The position numbers and the translations under genes are program-made. From assembly GCA_946699065.1 (NCBI GenBank), contig CAMPDV010000193.1:434001-498000 (forward strand): a DNA stretch of 64,000 nt, written 5' to 3'. The notes beneath the pieces are model-generated. The model worked only from the letters and a program-made list of their open reading frames with translations. It searched no databases and was not told where the DNA came from. Shown here in pieces: positions 45,455-60,400 of this stretch; position 1 is the first letter of the stretch, and every line of letters starts with the position of its first letter. The stretch comes from Loxodes magnus. Taxonomy: Eukaryota; Ciliophora; Karyorelictea; Loxodida; Loxodidae.

Positions 45455-48400
45455 TATATTTTGAAAAGTGAATAAATGAAGTAAGAAAAGAAGATAACTT
45501 TCAGATTTAAGGAGTATGCTTTGAGATAAAAGAAGATAATATTTTGAAAAGTGAATAAATGAAGTAAGAAAAGAAGATAACTTTCAGATTTAAGGAGTAT
45601 TCTTTGAGATAAAAGAAGATAATATTTTGAAAAGTGAATAAATGAAGTAAGAAAAGAAGATAGACTTTCAGATTTAAGGAGTATGCTTTGAGATAAAAGA
45701 AGATAATATTTTGAAAAGTGAATAAATGAAGTAAGAAAAGAAGATAACTTTCAGATTTAAGGAGTATTCTTTGAGATAAAAGAAGATAATATTTTGAAAA
45801 GTGAATAAATGAAGTAAGAAAAGAAGATAACTTTCAGATTTAAGGAGTATTCTTTGAGATAAAAGAAGATAATATTTTGAAAAGTGAATAAATGAAGTAA
45901 GAAAAGAAGATAACTTTCAGATTTAAGGAGTATTCTTTGAGATAAAAGAAGATAATATTTTGAAAAGTGAATAAATGAAGTAAGAAAAGAAGATAACTTT
46001 CAGATTTAAGGAGTATGCTTTGAGATAAAAGAAGATAATATTTTGAAAAGTGAATAAATGAAGTAAGAAAAGAAGATAGACTTTCAGATTTAAGGAGTAT
46101 TCTTTGAGATAAAAGAAGATAATATTTTGAAAAGTGAATAAATGAAGTAAGAAAAGAAGATAACTTTCAGATTTAAGGAGTATGCTTTGAGATAAAAGAA
46201 GATAATATTTTGAAAAGTGAATAAATGAAGTAAGAAAAGAAGATAACTTTCAGATTTAAGGAGTATGCTTTGAGATAAAAGAAGATAATATTTTGAAAAG
46301 TGAATAAATGAAGTAAGAAAAGAAGATAACTTTCAGATTTAAGGAGTATTCTTTGAGATAAAAGAAGATAATATTTTGAAAAGTGAATAAATGAAGTAAG
46401 AAAAGAAGATAGACTTTCAGATTTAAGGAGTATGCTTTGAGATAAAAGAAGATAATATTTTGAAAAGTGAATAAATGAAGTAAGAAAAGAAGATAACTTT
46501 CAGATTTAAGGAGTATGCTTTGAGATAAAAGAAGATAATATTTTGAAAAGTGAATAAATGAAGTAAGAAAAGAAGATAACTTTCAGATTTAAGGAGTATT
46601 CTTTGAGATAAAAGAAGATAATATTTTGAAAAGTGAATAAATGAAGTAAGAAAAGAAGATAGACTTTCAGATTTAAGGAGTATTCTTTGAGATAAAAGAA
46701 GATAATATTTTGAAAAGTGAATAAATGAAGTAAGAAAAGAAGATAGACTTTCAGATTTAAGGAGTATTCTTTGAGATAAAAGAAGATAATATTTTGAAAA
46801 GTGAATAAATGAAGTAAGAAAAGAAGATAGACTTTCAGATTTAAGGAGTATGCTTTGAGATAAAAGAAGATAATATTTTGAAAAGTGAATAAATGAAGTA
46901 AGAAAAGAAGATAACTTTCAGATTTAAGGAGTATTCTTTGAGATAAAAGAAGATAATATTTTGAAAAGTGAATAAATGAAGTAAGAAAAGAAGATAACTT
47001 TCAGATTTAAGGAGTATGCTTTGAGATAAAAGAAGATAATATTTTGAAAAGTGAATAAATGAAGTAAGAAAAGAAGATAACTTTCAGATTTAAGGAGTAT
47101 TCTTTGAGATAAAAGAAGATAATATTTTGAAAAGTGAATAAATGAAGTAAGAAAAGAAGATAACTTTCAGATTTAAGGAGTATTCTTTGAGATAAAAGAA
47201 GATAATATTTTGAAAAGTGAATAAATGAAGTAAGAAAAGAAGATAGACTTTCAGATTTAAGGAGTATGCTTTGAGATAAAAGAAGATAATATTTTGAAAA
47301 GTGAATAAATGAAGTAAGAAAAGAAGATAGACTTTCAGATTTAAGGAGTATTCTTTGAGATAAAAGAAGATAATATTTTGAAAAGTGAATAAATGAAGTA
47401 AGAAAAGAAGATAACTTTCAGATTTAAGGAGTATGCTTTGAGATAAAAGAAGATAATATTTTGAAAAGTGAATAAATGAAGTAAGAAAAGAAGATAACTT
47501 TCAGATTTAAGGAGTATGCTTTGAGATAAAAGAAGATAATATTTTGAAAAGTGAATAAATGAAGTAAGAAAAGAAGATAACTTTCAGATTTAAGGAGTAT
47601 TCTTTGAGATAAAAGAAGATAATATTTTGAAAAGTGAATAAATGAAGTAAGAAAAGAAGATAACTTTCAGATTTAAGGAGTATTCTTTGAGATAAAAGAA
47701 GATAATATTTTGAAAAGTGAATAAATGAAGTAAGAAAAGAAGATAACTTTCAGATTTAAGGAGTATTCTTTGAGATAAAAGAAGATAATATTTTGAAAAG
47801 TGAATAAATGAAGTAAGAAAAGAAGATAACTTTCAGATTTAAGGAGTATGCTTTGAGATAAAAGAAGATAATATTTTGAAAAGTGAATAAATGAAGTAAG
47901 AAAAGAAGATAACTTTCAGATTTAAGGAGTATTCTTTGAGATAAAAGAAGATAATATTTTGAAAAGTGAATAAATGAAGTAAGAAAAGAAGATAACTTTC
48001 AGATTTAAGGAGTATTCTTTGAGATAAAAGAAGATAATATTTTGAAAAGTGAATAAATGAAGTAAGAAAAGAAGATAGACTTTCAGATTTAAGGAGTATG
48101 CTTTGAGATAAAAGAAGATAATATTTTGAAAAGTGAATAAATGAAGTAAGAAAAGAAGATAACTTTCAGATTTAAGGAGTATTCTTTGAGATAAAAGAAG
48201 ATACTATTTTGAAAAGTGAATAAATGAAGTAAGAAAAGAAGATAACTTTCAGATTTAAGGAGTATGCTTTGAGATAAAAGAAGATAATATTTTGAAAAGT
48301 GAATAAATGAAGTAAGAAAAGAAGATAGACTTTCAGATTTAAGGAGTATGCTTTGAGATAAAAGAAGATAATATTTTGAAAAGTGAATAAATGAAGTAAG

Positions 48401-51400
48401 AAAAGAAGATAACTTTCAGATTTAAGGAGTATGCTTTGAGATAAAAGAAGATAATATTTTGAAAAGTGAATAAATGAAGTAAGAAAAGAAGATAACTTTC
48501 AGATTTAAGGAGTATTCTTTGAGATAAAAGAAGATAATATTTTGAAAAGTGAATAAATGAAGTAAGAAAAGAAGATAACTTTCAGATTTAAGGAGTATTC
48601 TTTGAGATAAAAGAAGATAATATTTTGAAAAGTGAATAAATGAAGTAAGAAAAGAAGATAACTTTCAGATTTAAGGAGTATTCTTTGAGATAAAAGAAGA
48701 TAATATTTTGAAAAGTGAATAAATGAAGTAAGAAAAGAAGATAGACTTTCAGATTTAAGGAGTATGCTTTGAGATAAAAGAAGATAATATTTTGAAAAGT
48801 GAATAAATGAAGTAAGAAAAGAAGATAGACTTTCAGATTTAAGGAGTATTCTTTGAGATAAAAGAAGATAATATTTTGAAAAGTGAATAAATGAAGTAAG
48901 AAAAGAAGATAACTTTCAGATTTAAGGAGTATGCTTTGAGATAAAAGAAGATAATATTTTGAAAAGTGAATAAATGAAGTAAGAAAAGAAGATAACTTTC
49001 AGATTTAAGGAGTATGCTTTGAGATAAAAGAAGATAATATTTTGAAAAGTGAATAAATGAAGTAAGAAAAGAAGATAACTTTCAGATTTAAGGAGTATTC
49101 TTTGAGATAAAAGAAGATAATATTTTGAAAAGTGAATAAATGAAGTAAGAAAAGAAGATAGACTTTCAGATTTAAGGAGTATGCTTTGAGATAAAAGAAG
49201 ATAATATTTTGAAAAGTGAATAAATGAAGTAAGAAAAGAAGATAACTTTCAGATTTAAGGAGTATGCTTTGAGATAAAAGAAGATAATATTTTGAAAAGT
49301 GAATAAATGAAGTAAGAAAAGAAGATAACTTTCAGATTTAAGGAGTATTCTTTGAGATAAAAGAAGATAATATTTTGAAAAGTGAATAAATGAAGTAAGA
49401 AAAGAAGATAGACTTTCAGATTTAAGGAGTATGCTTTGAGATAAAAGAAGATAATATTTTGAAAAGTGAATAAATGAAGTAAGAAAAGAAGATAACTTTC
49501 AGATTTAAGGAGTATTCTTTGAGATAAAAGAAGATAATATTTTGAAAAGTGAATAAATGAAGTAAGAAAAGAAGATAGACTTTCAGATTTAAGGAGTATG
49601 CTTTGAGATAAAAGAAGATAATATTTTGAAAAGTGAATAAATGAAGTAAGAAAAGAAGATAACTTTCAGATTTAAGGAGTATTCTTTGAGATAAAAGAAG
49701 ATAATATTTTGAAAAGTGAATAAATGAAGTAAGAAAAGAAGATAACTTTCAGATTTAAGGAGTATGCTTTGAGATAAAAGAAGATAATATTTTGAAAAGT
49801 GAATAAATGAAGTAAGAAAAGAAGATAACTTTCAGATTTAAGGAGTATTCTTTGAGATAAAAGAAGATAATATTTTGAAAAGTGAATAAATGAAGTAAGA
49901 AAAGAAGATAACTTTCAGATTTAAGGAGTATTCTTTGAGATAAAAGAAGATAATATTTTGAAAAGTGAATAAATGAAGTAAGAAAAGAAGATAACTTTCA
50001 GATTTAAGGAGTATTCTTTGAGATAAAAGAAGATAATATTTTGAAAAGTGAATAAATGAAGTAAGAAAAGAAGATAACTTTCAGATTTAAGGAGTATGCT
50101 TTGAGATAAAAGAAGATAATATTTTGAAAAGTGAATAAATGAAGTAAGAAAAGAAGATAACTTTCAGATTTAAGGAGTATGCTTTGAGATAAAAGAAGAT
50201 AATATTTTGAAAAGTGAATAAATGAAGTAAGAAAAGAAGATAGACTTTTAGATTTAAGGAGTATGCTTTGAGATAAAAGAAGATAATATTTTGAAAAGTG
50301 AATAAATGAAGTAAGAAAAGAAGATAACTTTCAGATTTAAGGAGTATTCTTTGAGATAAAAGAAGATAATATTTTGAAAAGTGAATAAATGAAGTAAGAA
50401 AAGAAGATAACTTTCAGATTTAAGGAGTATTCTTTGAGATAAAAGAAGATAATATTTTGAAAAGTGAATAAATGAAGTAAGAAAAGAAGATAACTTTCAG
50501 ATTTAAGGAGTATTCTTTGAGATAAAAGAAGATGATATTTTGAAAAGTGAATAAATGAAGTAAGAAAAGAAGATAACTTTCAGATTTAAGGAGTATTCTT
50601 TGAGATAAAAGAAGATAATATTTTGAAAAGTGAATAAATGAAGTAAGAAAAGAAGATAACTTTCAGATTTAAGGAGTATTCTTTGAGATAAAAGAAGATA
50701 ATATTTTGAAAAGTGAATAAATGAAGTAAGAAAAGAAGATAACTTTCAGATTTAAGGAGTATGCTTTGAGATAAAAGAAGATAATATTTTGAAAAGTGAA
50801 TAAATGAAGTAAGAAAAGAAGATAGACTTTTAGATTTAAGGAGTATGCTTTGAGATAAAAGAAGATAATATTTTGAAAAGTGAATAAATGAAGTAAGAAA
50901 AGAAGATAACTTTCAGATTTAAGGAGTATTCTTTGAGATAAAAGAAGATAATATTTTGAAAAGTGAATAAATGAAGTAAGAAAAGAAGATAACTTTCAGA
51001 TTTAAGGAGTATTCTTTGAGATAAAAGAAGATAATATTTTGAAAAGTGAATAAATGAAGTAAGAAAAGAAGATAACTTTTAGATTTAAGGAGTATTCTTT
51101 GAGATAAAAGAAGATAATATTTTGAAAAGTGAATAAATGAAGTAAGAAAAGAAGATAACTTTCAGATTTAAGGAGTATTCTTTGAGATAAAAGAAGATAA
51201 TATTTTGAAAAGTGAATAAATGAAGTAAGAAAAGAAGATAGACTTTCAGATTTAAGGAGTATGCTTTGAGATAAAAGAAGATAATATTTTGAAAAGTGAA
51301 TAAATGAAGTAAGAAAAGAAGATAGACTTTTAGATTTAAGGAGTATTCTTTGAGATAAAAGAAGATAATATTTTGAAAAGTGAATAAATGAAGTAAGAAA

Positions 51401-54400
51401 AGAAGATAACTTTCAGATTTAAGGAGTATTCTTTGAGATAAAAGAAGATAATATTTTGAAAAGTGAATAAATGAAGTAAGAAAAGAAGATAACTTTCAGA
51501 TTTAAGGAGTATTCTTTGAGATAAAAGAAGATGATATTTTGAAAAGTGAATAAATGAAGTAAGAAAAGAAGATAACTTTCAGATTTAAGGAGTATTCTTT
51601 GAGATAAAAGAAGATAATATTTTGAAAAGTGAATAAATGAAGTAAGAAAAGAAGATAACTTTCAGATTTAAGGAGTATTCTTTGAGATAAAAGAAGATAA
51701 TATTTTGAAAAGTGAATAAATGAAGTAAGAAAAGAAGATAACTTTCAGATTTAAGGAGTATTCTTTGAGATAAAAGAAGATAATATTTTGAAAAGTGAAT
51801 AAATGAAGTAAGAAAAGAAGATAACTTTCAGATTTAAGGAGTATTCTTTGAGATAAAAGAAGATAATATTTTGAAAAGTGAATAAATGAAGTAAGAAAAG
51901 AAGATAACTTTCAGATTTAAGGAGTATGCTTTGAGATAAAAGAAGATAATATTTTGAAAAGTGAATAAATGAAGTAAGAAAAGAAGATAGACTTTTAGAT
52001 TTAAGGAGTATGCTTTGAGATAAAAGAAGATAATATTTTGAAAAGTGAATAAATGAAGTAAGAAAAGAAGATAACTTTCAGATTTAAGGAGTATTCTTTG
52101 AGATAAAAGAAGATAATATTTTGAAAAGTGAATAAATGAAGTAAGAAAAGAAGATAGACTTTCAGATTTAAGGAGTATTCTTTGAGATAAAAGAAGATAA
52201 TATTTTGAAAAGTGAATAAATGAAGTAAGAAAAGAAGATAACTTTCAGATTTAAGGAGTATTCTTTGAGATAAAAGAAGATAATATTTTGAAAAGTGAAT
52301 AAATGAAGTAAGAAAAGAAGATAGACTTTTAGATTTAAGGAGTATTCTTTGAGATAAAAGAAGATAATATTTTGAAAAGTGAATAAATGAAGTAAGAAAA
52401 GAAGATAACTTTCAGATTTAAGGAGTATTCTTTGAGATAAAAGAAGATAATATTTTGAAAAGTGAATAAATGAAGTAAGAAAAGAAGATAACTTTCAGAT
52501 TTAAGGAGTATTCTTTGAGATAAAAGAAGATAATATTTTGAAAAGTGAATAAATGAAGTAAGAAAAGAAGATAACTTTCAGATTTAAGGAGTATTCTTTG
52601 AGATAAAAGAAGATACTATTTTGAAAAGTGAATAAATGAAGTAAGAAAAGAAGATAACTTTCAGATTTAAGGAGTATTCTTTGAGATAAAAGAAGATAAT
52701 ATTTTGAAAAGTGAATAAATGAAGTAAGAAAAGAAGATAGACTTTCAGATTTAAGGAGTATGCTTTGAGATAAAAGAAGATAATATTTTGAAAAGTGAAT
52801 AAATGAAGTAAGAAAAGAAGATAACTTTCAGATTTAAGGAGTATGCTTTGAGATAAAAGAAGATAATATTTTGAAAAGTGAATAAATGAAGTAAGAAAAG
52901 AAGATAACTTTCAGATTTAAGGAGTATGCTTTGAGATAAAAGAAGATAATATTTTGAAAAGTGAATAAATGAAGTAAGAAAAGAAGATAGACTTTTAGAT
53001 TTAAGGAGTATTCTTTGAGATAAAAGAAGATAATATTTTGAAAAGTGAATAAATGAAGTAAGAAAAGAAGATAACTTTCAGATTTAAGGAGTATTCTTTG
53101 AGATAAAAGAAGATAATATTTTGAAAAGTGAATAAATGAAGTAAGAAAAGAAGATAACTTTCAGATTTAAGGAGTATGCTTTGAGATAAAAGAAGATAAT
53201 ATTTTGAAAAGTGAATAAATGAAGTAAGAAAAGAAGATAACTTTCAGATTTAAGGAGTATTCTTTGAGATAAAAGAAGATAATATTTTGAAAAGTGAATA
53301 AATGAAGTAAGAAAAGAAGATAACTTTCAGATTTAAGGAGTATGCTTTGAGATAAAAGAAGATACTATTTTGAAAAGTGAATAAATGAAGTAAGAAAAGA
53401 AGATAACTTTCAGATTTAAGGAGTATGCTTTGAGATAAAAGAAGATAATATTTTGAAAAGTGAATAAATGAAGTAAGAAAAGAAGATAACTTTCAGATTT
53501 AAGGAGTATTCTTTGAGATAAAAGAAGATAATATTTTGAAAAGTGAATAAATGAAGTAAGAAAAGAAGATAACTTTCAGATTTAAGGAGTATTCTTTGAG
53601 ATAAAAGAAGATAATATTTTGAAAAGTGAATAAATGAAGTAAGAAAAGAAGATAACTTTCAGATTTAAGGAGTATTCTTTGAGATAAAAGAAGATAATAT
53701 TTTGAAAAGTGAATAAATGAAGTAAGAAAAGAAGATAACTTTCAGATTTAAGGAGTATTCTTTGAGATAAAAGAAGATACTATTTTGAAAAGTGAATAAA
53801 TGAAGTAAGAAAAGAAGATAACTTTCAGATTTAAGGAGTATTCTTTGAGATAAAAGAAGATAATATTTTGAAAAGTGAATAAATGAAGTAGGAAAAGAAG
53901 ATAACTTTCAGATTTAAGGAGTATGCTTTGAGATAAAAGAAGATAATATTTTGAAAAGTGAATAAATGAAGTAAGAAAAGAAGATAACTTTCAGATTTAA
54001 GGAGTATTCTTTGAGATAAAAGAAGATAATATTTTGAAAAGTGAATAAATGAAGTAAGAAAAGAAGATAACTTTCAGATTTAAGGAGTATGCTTTGAGAT
54101 AAAAGAAGATAATATTTTGAAAAGTGAATAAATGAAGTAAGAAAAGAAGATAACTTTTAGATTTAAGGAGTATTCTTTGAGATAAAAGAAGATAATATTT
54201 TGAAAAGTGAATAAATGAAGTAAGAAAAGAAGATAACTTTCAGATTTAAGGAGTATTCTTTGAGATAAAAGAAGATAATATTTTGAAAAGTGAATAAATG
54301 AAGTAAGAAAAGAAGATAACTTTCAGATTTAAGGAGTATTCTTTGAGATAAAAGAAGATACTATTTTGAAAAGTGAATAAATGAAGTAAGAAAAGAAGAT

Positions 54401-57400
54401 AACTTTCAGATTTAAGGAGTATTCTTTGAGATAAAAGAAGATAATATTTTGAAAAGTGAATAAATGAAGTAGGAAAAGAAGATAACTTTCAGATTTAAGG
54501 AGTATGCTTTGAGATAAAAGAAGATAATATTTTGAAAAGTGAATAAATGAAGTAAGAAAAGAAGATAACTTTCAGATTTAAGGAGTATTCTTTGAGATAA
54601 AAGAAGATAATATTTTGAAAAGTGAATAAATGAAGTAAGAAAAGAAGATAACTTTCAGATTTAAGGAGTATTCTTTGAGATAAAAGAAGATAATATTTTG
54701 AAAAGTGAATAAATGAAGTAAGAAAAGAAGATAACTTTCAGATTTAAGGAGTATTCTTTGAGATAAAAGAAGATAATATTTTGAAAAGTGAATAAATGAA
54801 GTAAGAAAAGAAGATAACTTTCAGATTTAAGGAGTATGCTTTGAGATAAAAGAAGATAATATTTTGAAAAGTGAATAAATGAAGTAAGAAAAGAAGATAA
54901 CTTTTAGATTTAAGGAGTATTCTTTGAGATAAAAGAAGATAATATTTTGAAAAGTGAATAAATGAAGTAAGAAAAGAAGATAACTTTCAGATTTAAGGAG
55001 TATTCTTTGAGATAAAAGAAGATAATATTTTGAAAAGTGAATAAATGAAGTAAGAAAAGAAGATAACTTTCAGATTTAAGGAGTATTCTTTGAGATAAAA
55101 GAAGATAATATTTTGAAAAGTGAATAAATGAAGTAAGAAAAGAAGATAACTTTCAGATTTAAGGAGTATGCTTTGAGATAAAAGAAGATAATATTTTGAA
55201 AAGTGAATAAATGAAGTAAGAAAAGAAGATAACTTTCAGATTTAAGGAGTATTCTTTGAGATAAAAGAAGATAATATTTTGAAAAGTGAATAAATGAAGT
55301 AAGAAAAGAAGATAACTTTCAGATTTAAGGAGTATTCTTTGAGATAAAAGAAGATAATATTTTGAAAAGTGAATAAATGAAGTAAGAAAAGAAGATAACT
55401 TTCAGATTTAAGGAGTATTCTTTGAGATAAAAGAAGATAATATTTTGAAAAGTGAATAAATGAAGTAAGAAAAGAAGATAACTTTTAGATTTAAGGAGTA
55501 TTCTTTGAGATAAAAGAAGATAATATTTTGAAAAGTGAATAAATGAAGTAAGAAAAGAAGATAACTTTCAGATTTAAGGAGTATTCTTTGAGATAAAAGA
55601 AGATAATATTTTGAAAAGTGAATAAATGAAGTAAGAAAAGAAGATAACTTTCAGATTTAAGGAGTATTCTTTGAGATAAAAGAAGATAATATTTTGAAAA
55701 GTGAATAAATGAAGTAAGAAAAGAAGATAACTTTCAGATTTAAGGAGTATGCTTTGAGATAAAAGAAGATAATATTTTGAAAAGTGAATAAATGAAGTAA
55801 GAAAAGAAGATAACTTTTAGATTTAAGGAGTATTCTTTGAGATAAAAGAAGATAATATTTTGAAAAGTGAATAAATGAAGTAAAAAAAGAAGATAACTTT
55901 CAGATTTAAGGAGTATTCTTTGAGATAAAAGAAGATAATATTTTGAAAAGTGAATAAATGAAGTAAGAAAAGAAGATAACTTTCAGATTTAAGGAGTATT
56001 CTTTGAGATAAAAGAATTTACTATTTTGAAAAGTGAATAAATGAAGTAAGAAAAGAAGATAACTTTCAGATTTAAGGAGTATTCTTTGAGATAAAAGAAG
56101 ATAATATTTTGAAAAGTGAATAAATGAAGTAAGAAAAGAAGATAACTTTCAGATTTAAGGAGTATGCTTTGAGATAAAAGAAGATAATATTTTGAAAAGT
56201 GAATAAATGAAGTAAGAAAAGAAGATAACTTTTAGATTTAAGGAGTATTCTTTGAGATAAAAGAAGATAATATTTTGAAAAGTGAATAAATGAAGTAAGA
56301 AAAGAAGATAACTTTCAGATTTAAGGAGTATTCTTTGAGATAAAAGAAGATAATATTTTGAAAAGTGAATAAATGAAGTAAGAAAAGAAGATAACTTTCA
56401 GATTTAAGGAGTATTCTTTGAGATAAAAGAAGATAATATTTTGAAAAGTGAATAAATGAAGTAAGAAAAGAAGATAACTTTCAGATTTAAGGAGTATTCT
56501 TTGAGATAAAAGAAGATAATATTTTGAAAAGTGAATAAATGAAGTAAGAAAAGAAGATAACTTTCAGATTTAAGGAGTATTCTTTGAGATAAAAGAAGAT
56601 AATATTTTGAAAAGTGAATAAATGAAGTAAGAAAAGAAGATAACTTTCAGATTTAAGGAGTATTCTTTGAGATAAAAGAAGATAATATTTTGAAAAGTGA
56701 ATAAATGAAGTAAGAAAAGAAGATAACTTTCAGATTTAAGGAGTATGCTTTGAGATAAAAGAAGATAATATTTTGAAAAGTGAATAAATGAAGTAAGAAA
56801 AGAAGATAACTTTCAGATTTAAGGAGTATGCTTTGAGATAAAAGAAGATACTATTTTGAAAAGTGAATAAATGAAGTAAGAAAAGAAGATAACTTTCAGA
56901 TTTAAGGAGTATTCTTTGAGATAAAAGAAGATAATATTTTGAAAAGTGAATAAATGAAGTAAGAAAAGAAGATAACTTTCAGATTTAAGGAGTATTCTTT
57001 GAGATAAAAGAAGATAATATTTTGAAAAGTGAATAAATGAAGTAAGAAAAGAAGATAACTTTCAGATTTAAGGAGTATTCTTTGAGATAAAAGAAGATAA
57101 TATTTTGAAAAGTGAATAAATGAAGTAAGAAAAGAAGATAACTTTCAGATTTAAGGAGTATGCTTTGAGATAAAAGAAGATAATATTTTGAAAAGTGAAT
57201 AAATGAAGTAAGAAAAGAAGATAACTTTCAGATTTAAGGAGTATTCTTTGAGATAAAAGAAGATAATATTTTGAAAAGTGAATAAATGAAGTAAGAAAAG
57301 AAGATAACTTTCAGATTTAAGGAGTATTCTTTGAGATAAAAGAAGATAATATTTTGAAAAGTGAATAAATGAAGTAAGAAAAGAAGATAACTTTCAGATT

Positions 57401-60400
57401 TAAGGAGTATTCTTTGAGATAAAAGAAGATACTATTTTGAAAAGTGAATAAATGAAGTAAGAAAAGAAGATAACTTTCAGATTTAAGGAGTATGCTTTGA
57501 GATAAAAGAAGATAATATTTTGAAAAGTGAATAAATGAAGTAAGAAAAGAAGATAACTTTCAGATTTAAGGAGTATTCTTTGAGATAAAAGAAGATAATA
57601 TTTTGAAAAGTGAATAAATGAAGTAAGAAAAGAAGATAACTTTCAGATTTAAGGAGTATGCTTTGAGATAAAAGAAGATAATATTTTGAAAAGTGAATAA
57701 ATGAAGTAAGAAAAGAAGATAACTTTCAGATTTAAGGAGTATTCTTTGAGATAAAAGAAGATAATATTTTGAAAAGTGAATAAATGAAGTAAGAAAAGAA
57801 GATAACTTTCAGATTTAAGGAGTATGCTTTGAGATAAAAGAAGATAATATTTTGAAAAGTGAATAAATGAAGTAAGAAAAGAAGATAACTTTCAGATTTA
57901 AGGAGTATGCTTTGAGATAAAAGAAGATAATATTTTGAAAAGTGAATAAATGAAGTAAGAAAAGAAGATAACTTTCAGATTTAAGGAGTATGCTTTGAGA
58001 TAAAAGAAGATAATATTTTGAAAAGTGAATAAATGAAGTAAGAAAAGAAGATAGACTTTTAGATTTAAGGAGTATGCTTTGAGATAAAAGAAGATAATAT
58101 TTTGAAAAGTGAATAAATGAAGTAAGAAAAGAAGATAACTTTCAGATTTAAGGAGTATTCTTTGAGATAAAAGAAGATAATATTTTGAAAAGTGAATAAA
58201 TGAAGTAAGAAAAGAAGATAGACTTTCAGATTTAAGGAGTATTCTTTGAGATAAAAGAAGATAATATTTTGAAAAGTGAATAAATGAAGTAAGAAAAGAA
58301 GATAGACTTTCAGATTTAAGGAGTATTCTTTGAGATAAAAGAAGATAATATTTTGAAAAGTGAATAAATGAAGTAAGAAAAGAAGATAGACTTTTAGATT
58401 TAAGGAGTATTCTTTGAGATAAAAGAAGATAATATTTTGAAAAGTGAATAAATGAAGTAAGAAAAGAAGATAACTTTCAGATTTAAGGAGTATTCTTTGA
58501 GATAAAAGAAGATAATATTTTGAAAAGTGAATAAATGAAGTAAGAAAAGAAGATAACTTTCAGATTTAAGGAGTATTCTTTGAGATAAAAGAAGATAATA
58601 TTTTGAAAAGTGAATAAATGAAGTAAGAAAAGAAGATAACTTTCAGATTTAAGGAGTATTCTTTGAGATAAAAGAAGATAATATTTTGAAAAGTGAATAA
58701 ATGAAGTAAGAAAAGAAGATAACTTTCAGATTTAAGGAGTATTCTTTGAGATAAAAGAAGATAATATTTTGAAAAGTGAATAAATGAAGTAAGAAAAGAA
58801 GATAGACTTTCAGATTTAAGGAGTATTCTTTGAGATAAAAGAAGATAATATTTTGAAAAGTGAATAAATGAAGTAAGAAAAGAAGATAACTTTCAGATTT
58901 AAGGAGTATTCTTTGAGATAAAAGAAGATGATATTTTGAAAAGTGAATAAATGAAGTAAGAAAAGAAGATAACTTTTAGATTTAAGGAGTATTCTTTGAG
59001 ATAAAAGAAGATAATATTTTGAAAAGTGAATAAATGAAGTAAGAAAAGAAGATAACTTTCAGATTTAAGGAGTATTCTTTGAGATAAAAGAAGATAATAT
59101 TTTGAAAAGTGAATAAATGAAGTAAGAAAAGAAGATAACTTTCAGATTTAAGGAGTATTCTTTGAGATAAAAGAAGATAATATTTTGAAAAGTGAATAAA
59201 TGAAGTAAGAAAAGAAGATAACTTTTAGATTTAAGGAGTATTCTTTGAGATAAAAGAAGATAATATTTTGAAAAGTGAATAAATGAAGTAAGAAAAGAAG
59301 ATAACTTTCAGATTTAAGGAGTATTCTTTGAGATAAAAGAAGATAATATTTTGAAAAGTGAATAAATGAAGTAAGAAAAGAAGATAACTTTCAGATTTAA
59401 GGAGTATTCTTTGAGATAAAAGAAGATAATATTTTGAAAAGTGAATAAATGAAGTAAGAAAAGAAGATAACTTTCAGATTTAAGGAGTATGCTTTGAGAT
59501 AAAAGAAGATAATATTTTGAAAAGTGAATAAATGAAGTAAGAAAAGAAGATAACTTTCAGATTTAAGGAGTATTCTTTGAGATAAAAGAAGATAATATTT
59601 TGAAAAGTGAATAAATGAAGTAAAAAAAGAAGATAACTTTCAGATTTAAGGAGTATTCTTTGAGATAAAAGAAGATAATATTTTGAAAAGTGAATAAATG
59701 AAGTAAGAAAAGAAGATAACTTTCAGATTTAAGGAGTATTCTTTGAGATAAAAGAAGATAATATTTTGAAAAGTGAATAAATGAAGTAAGAAAAGAAGAT
59801 AACTTTCAGATTTAAGGAGTATGCTTTGAGATAAAAGAAGATAATATTTTGAAAAGTGAATAAATGAAGTAAGAAAAGAAGATAACTTTCAGATTTAAGG
59901 AGTATTCTTTGAGATAAAAGAAGATAATATTTTGAAAAGTGAATAAATGAAGTAAGAAAAGAAGATAACTTTCAGATTTAAGGAGTATTCTTTGAGATAA
60001 AAGAAGATGATATTTTGAAAAGTGAATAAATGAAGTAAGAAAAGAAGATAACTTTCAGATTTAAGGAGTATTCTTTGAGATAAAAGAAGATAATATTTTG
60101 AAAAGTGAATAAATGAAGTAAGAAAAGAAGATAACTTTCAGATTTAAGGAGTATTCTTTGAGATAAAAGAAGATAATATTTTGAAAAGTGAATAAATGAA
60201 GTAAGAAAAGAAGATAACTTTCAGATTTAAGGAGTATGCTTTGAGATAAAAGAAGATAATATTTTGAAAAGTGAATAAATGAAGTAAGAAAAGAAGATAA
60301 CTTTTAGATTTAAGGAGTATTCTTTGAGATAAAAGAAGATAATATTTTGAAAAGTGAATAAATGAAGTAAGAAAAGAAGATAACTTTCAGATTTAAGGAG

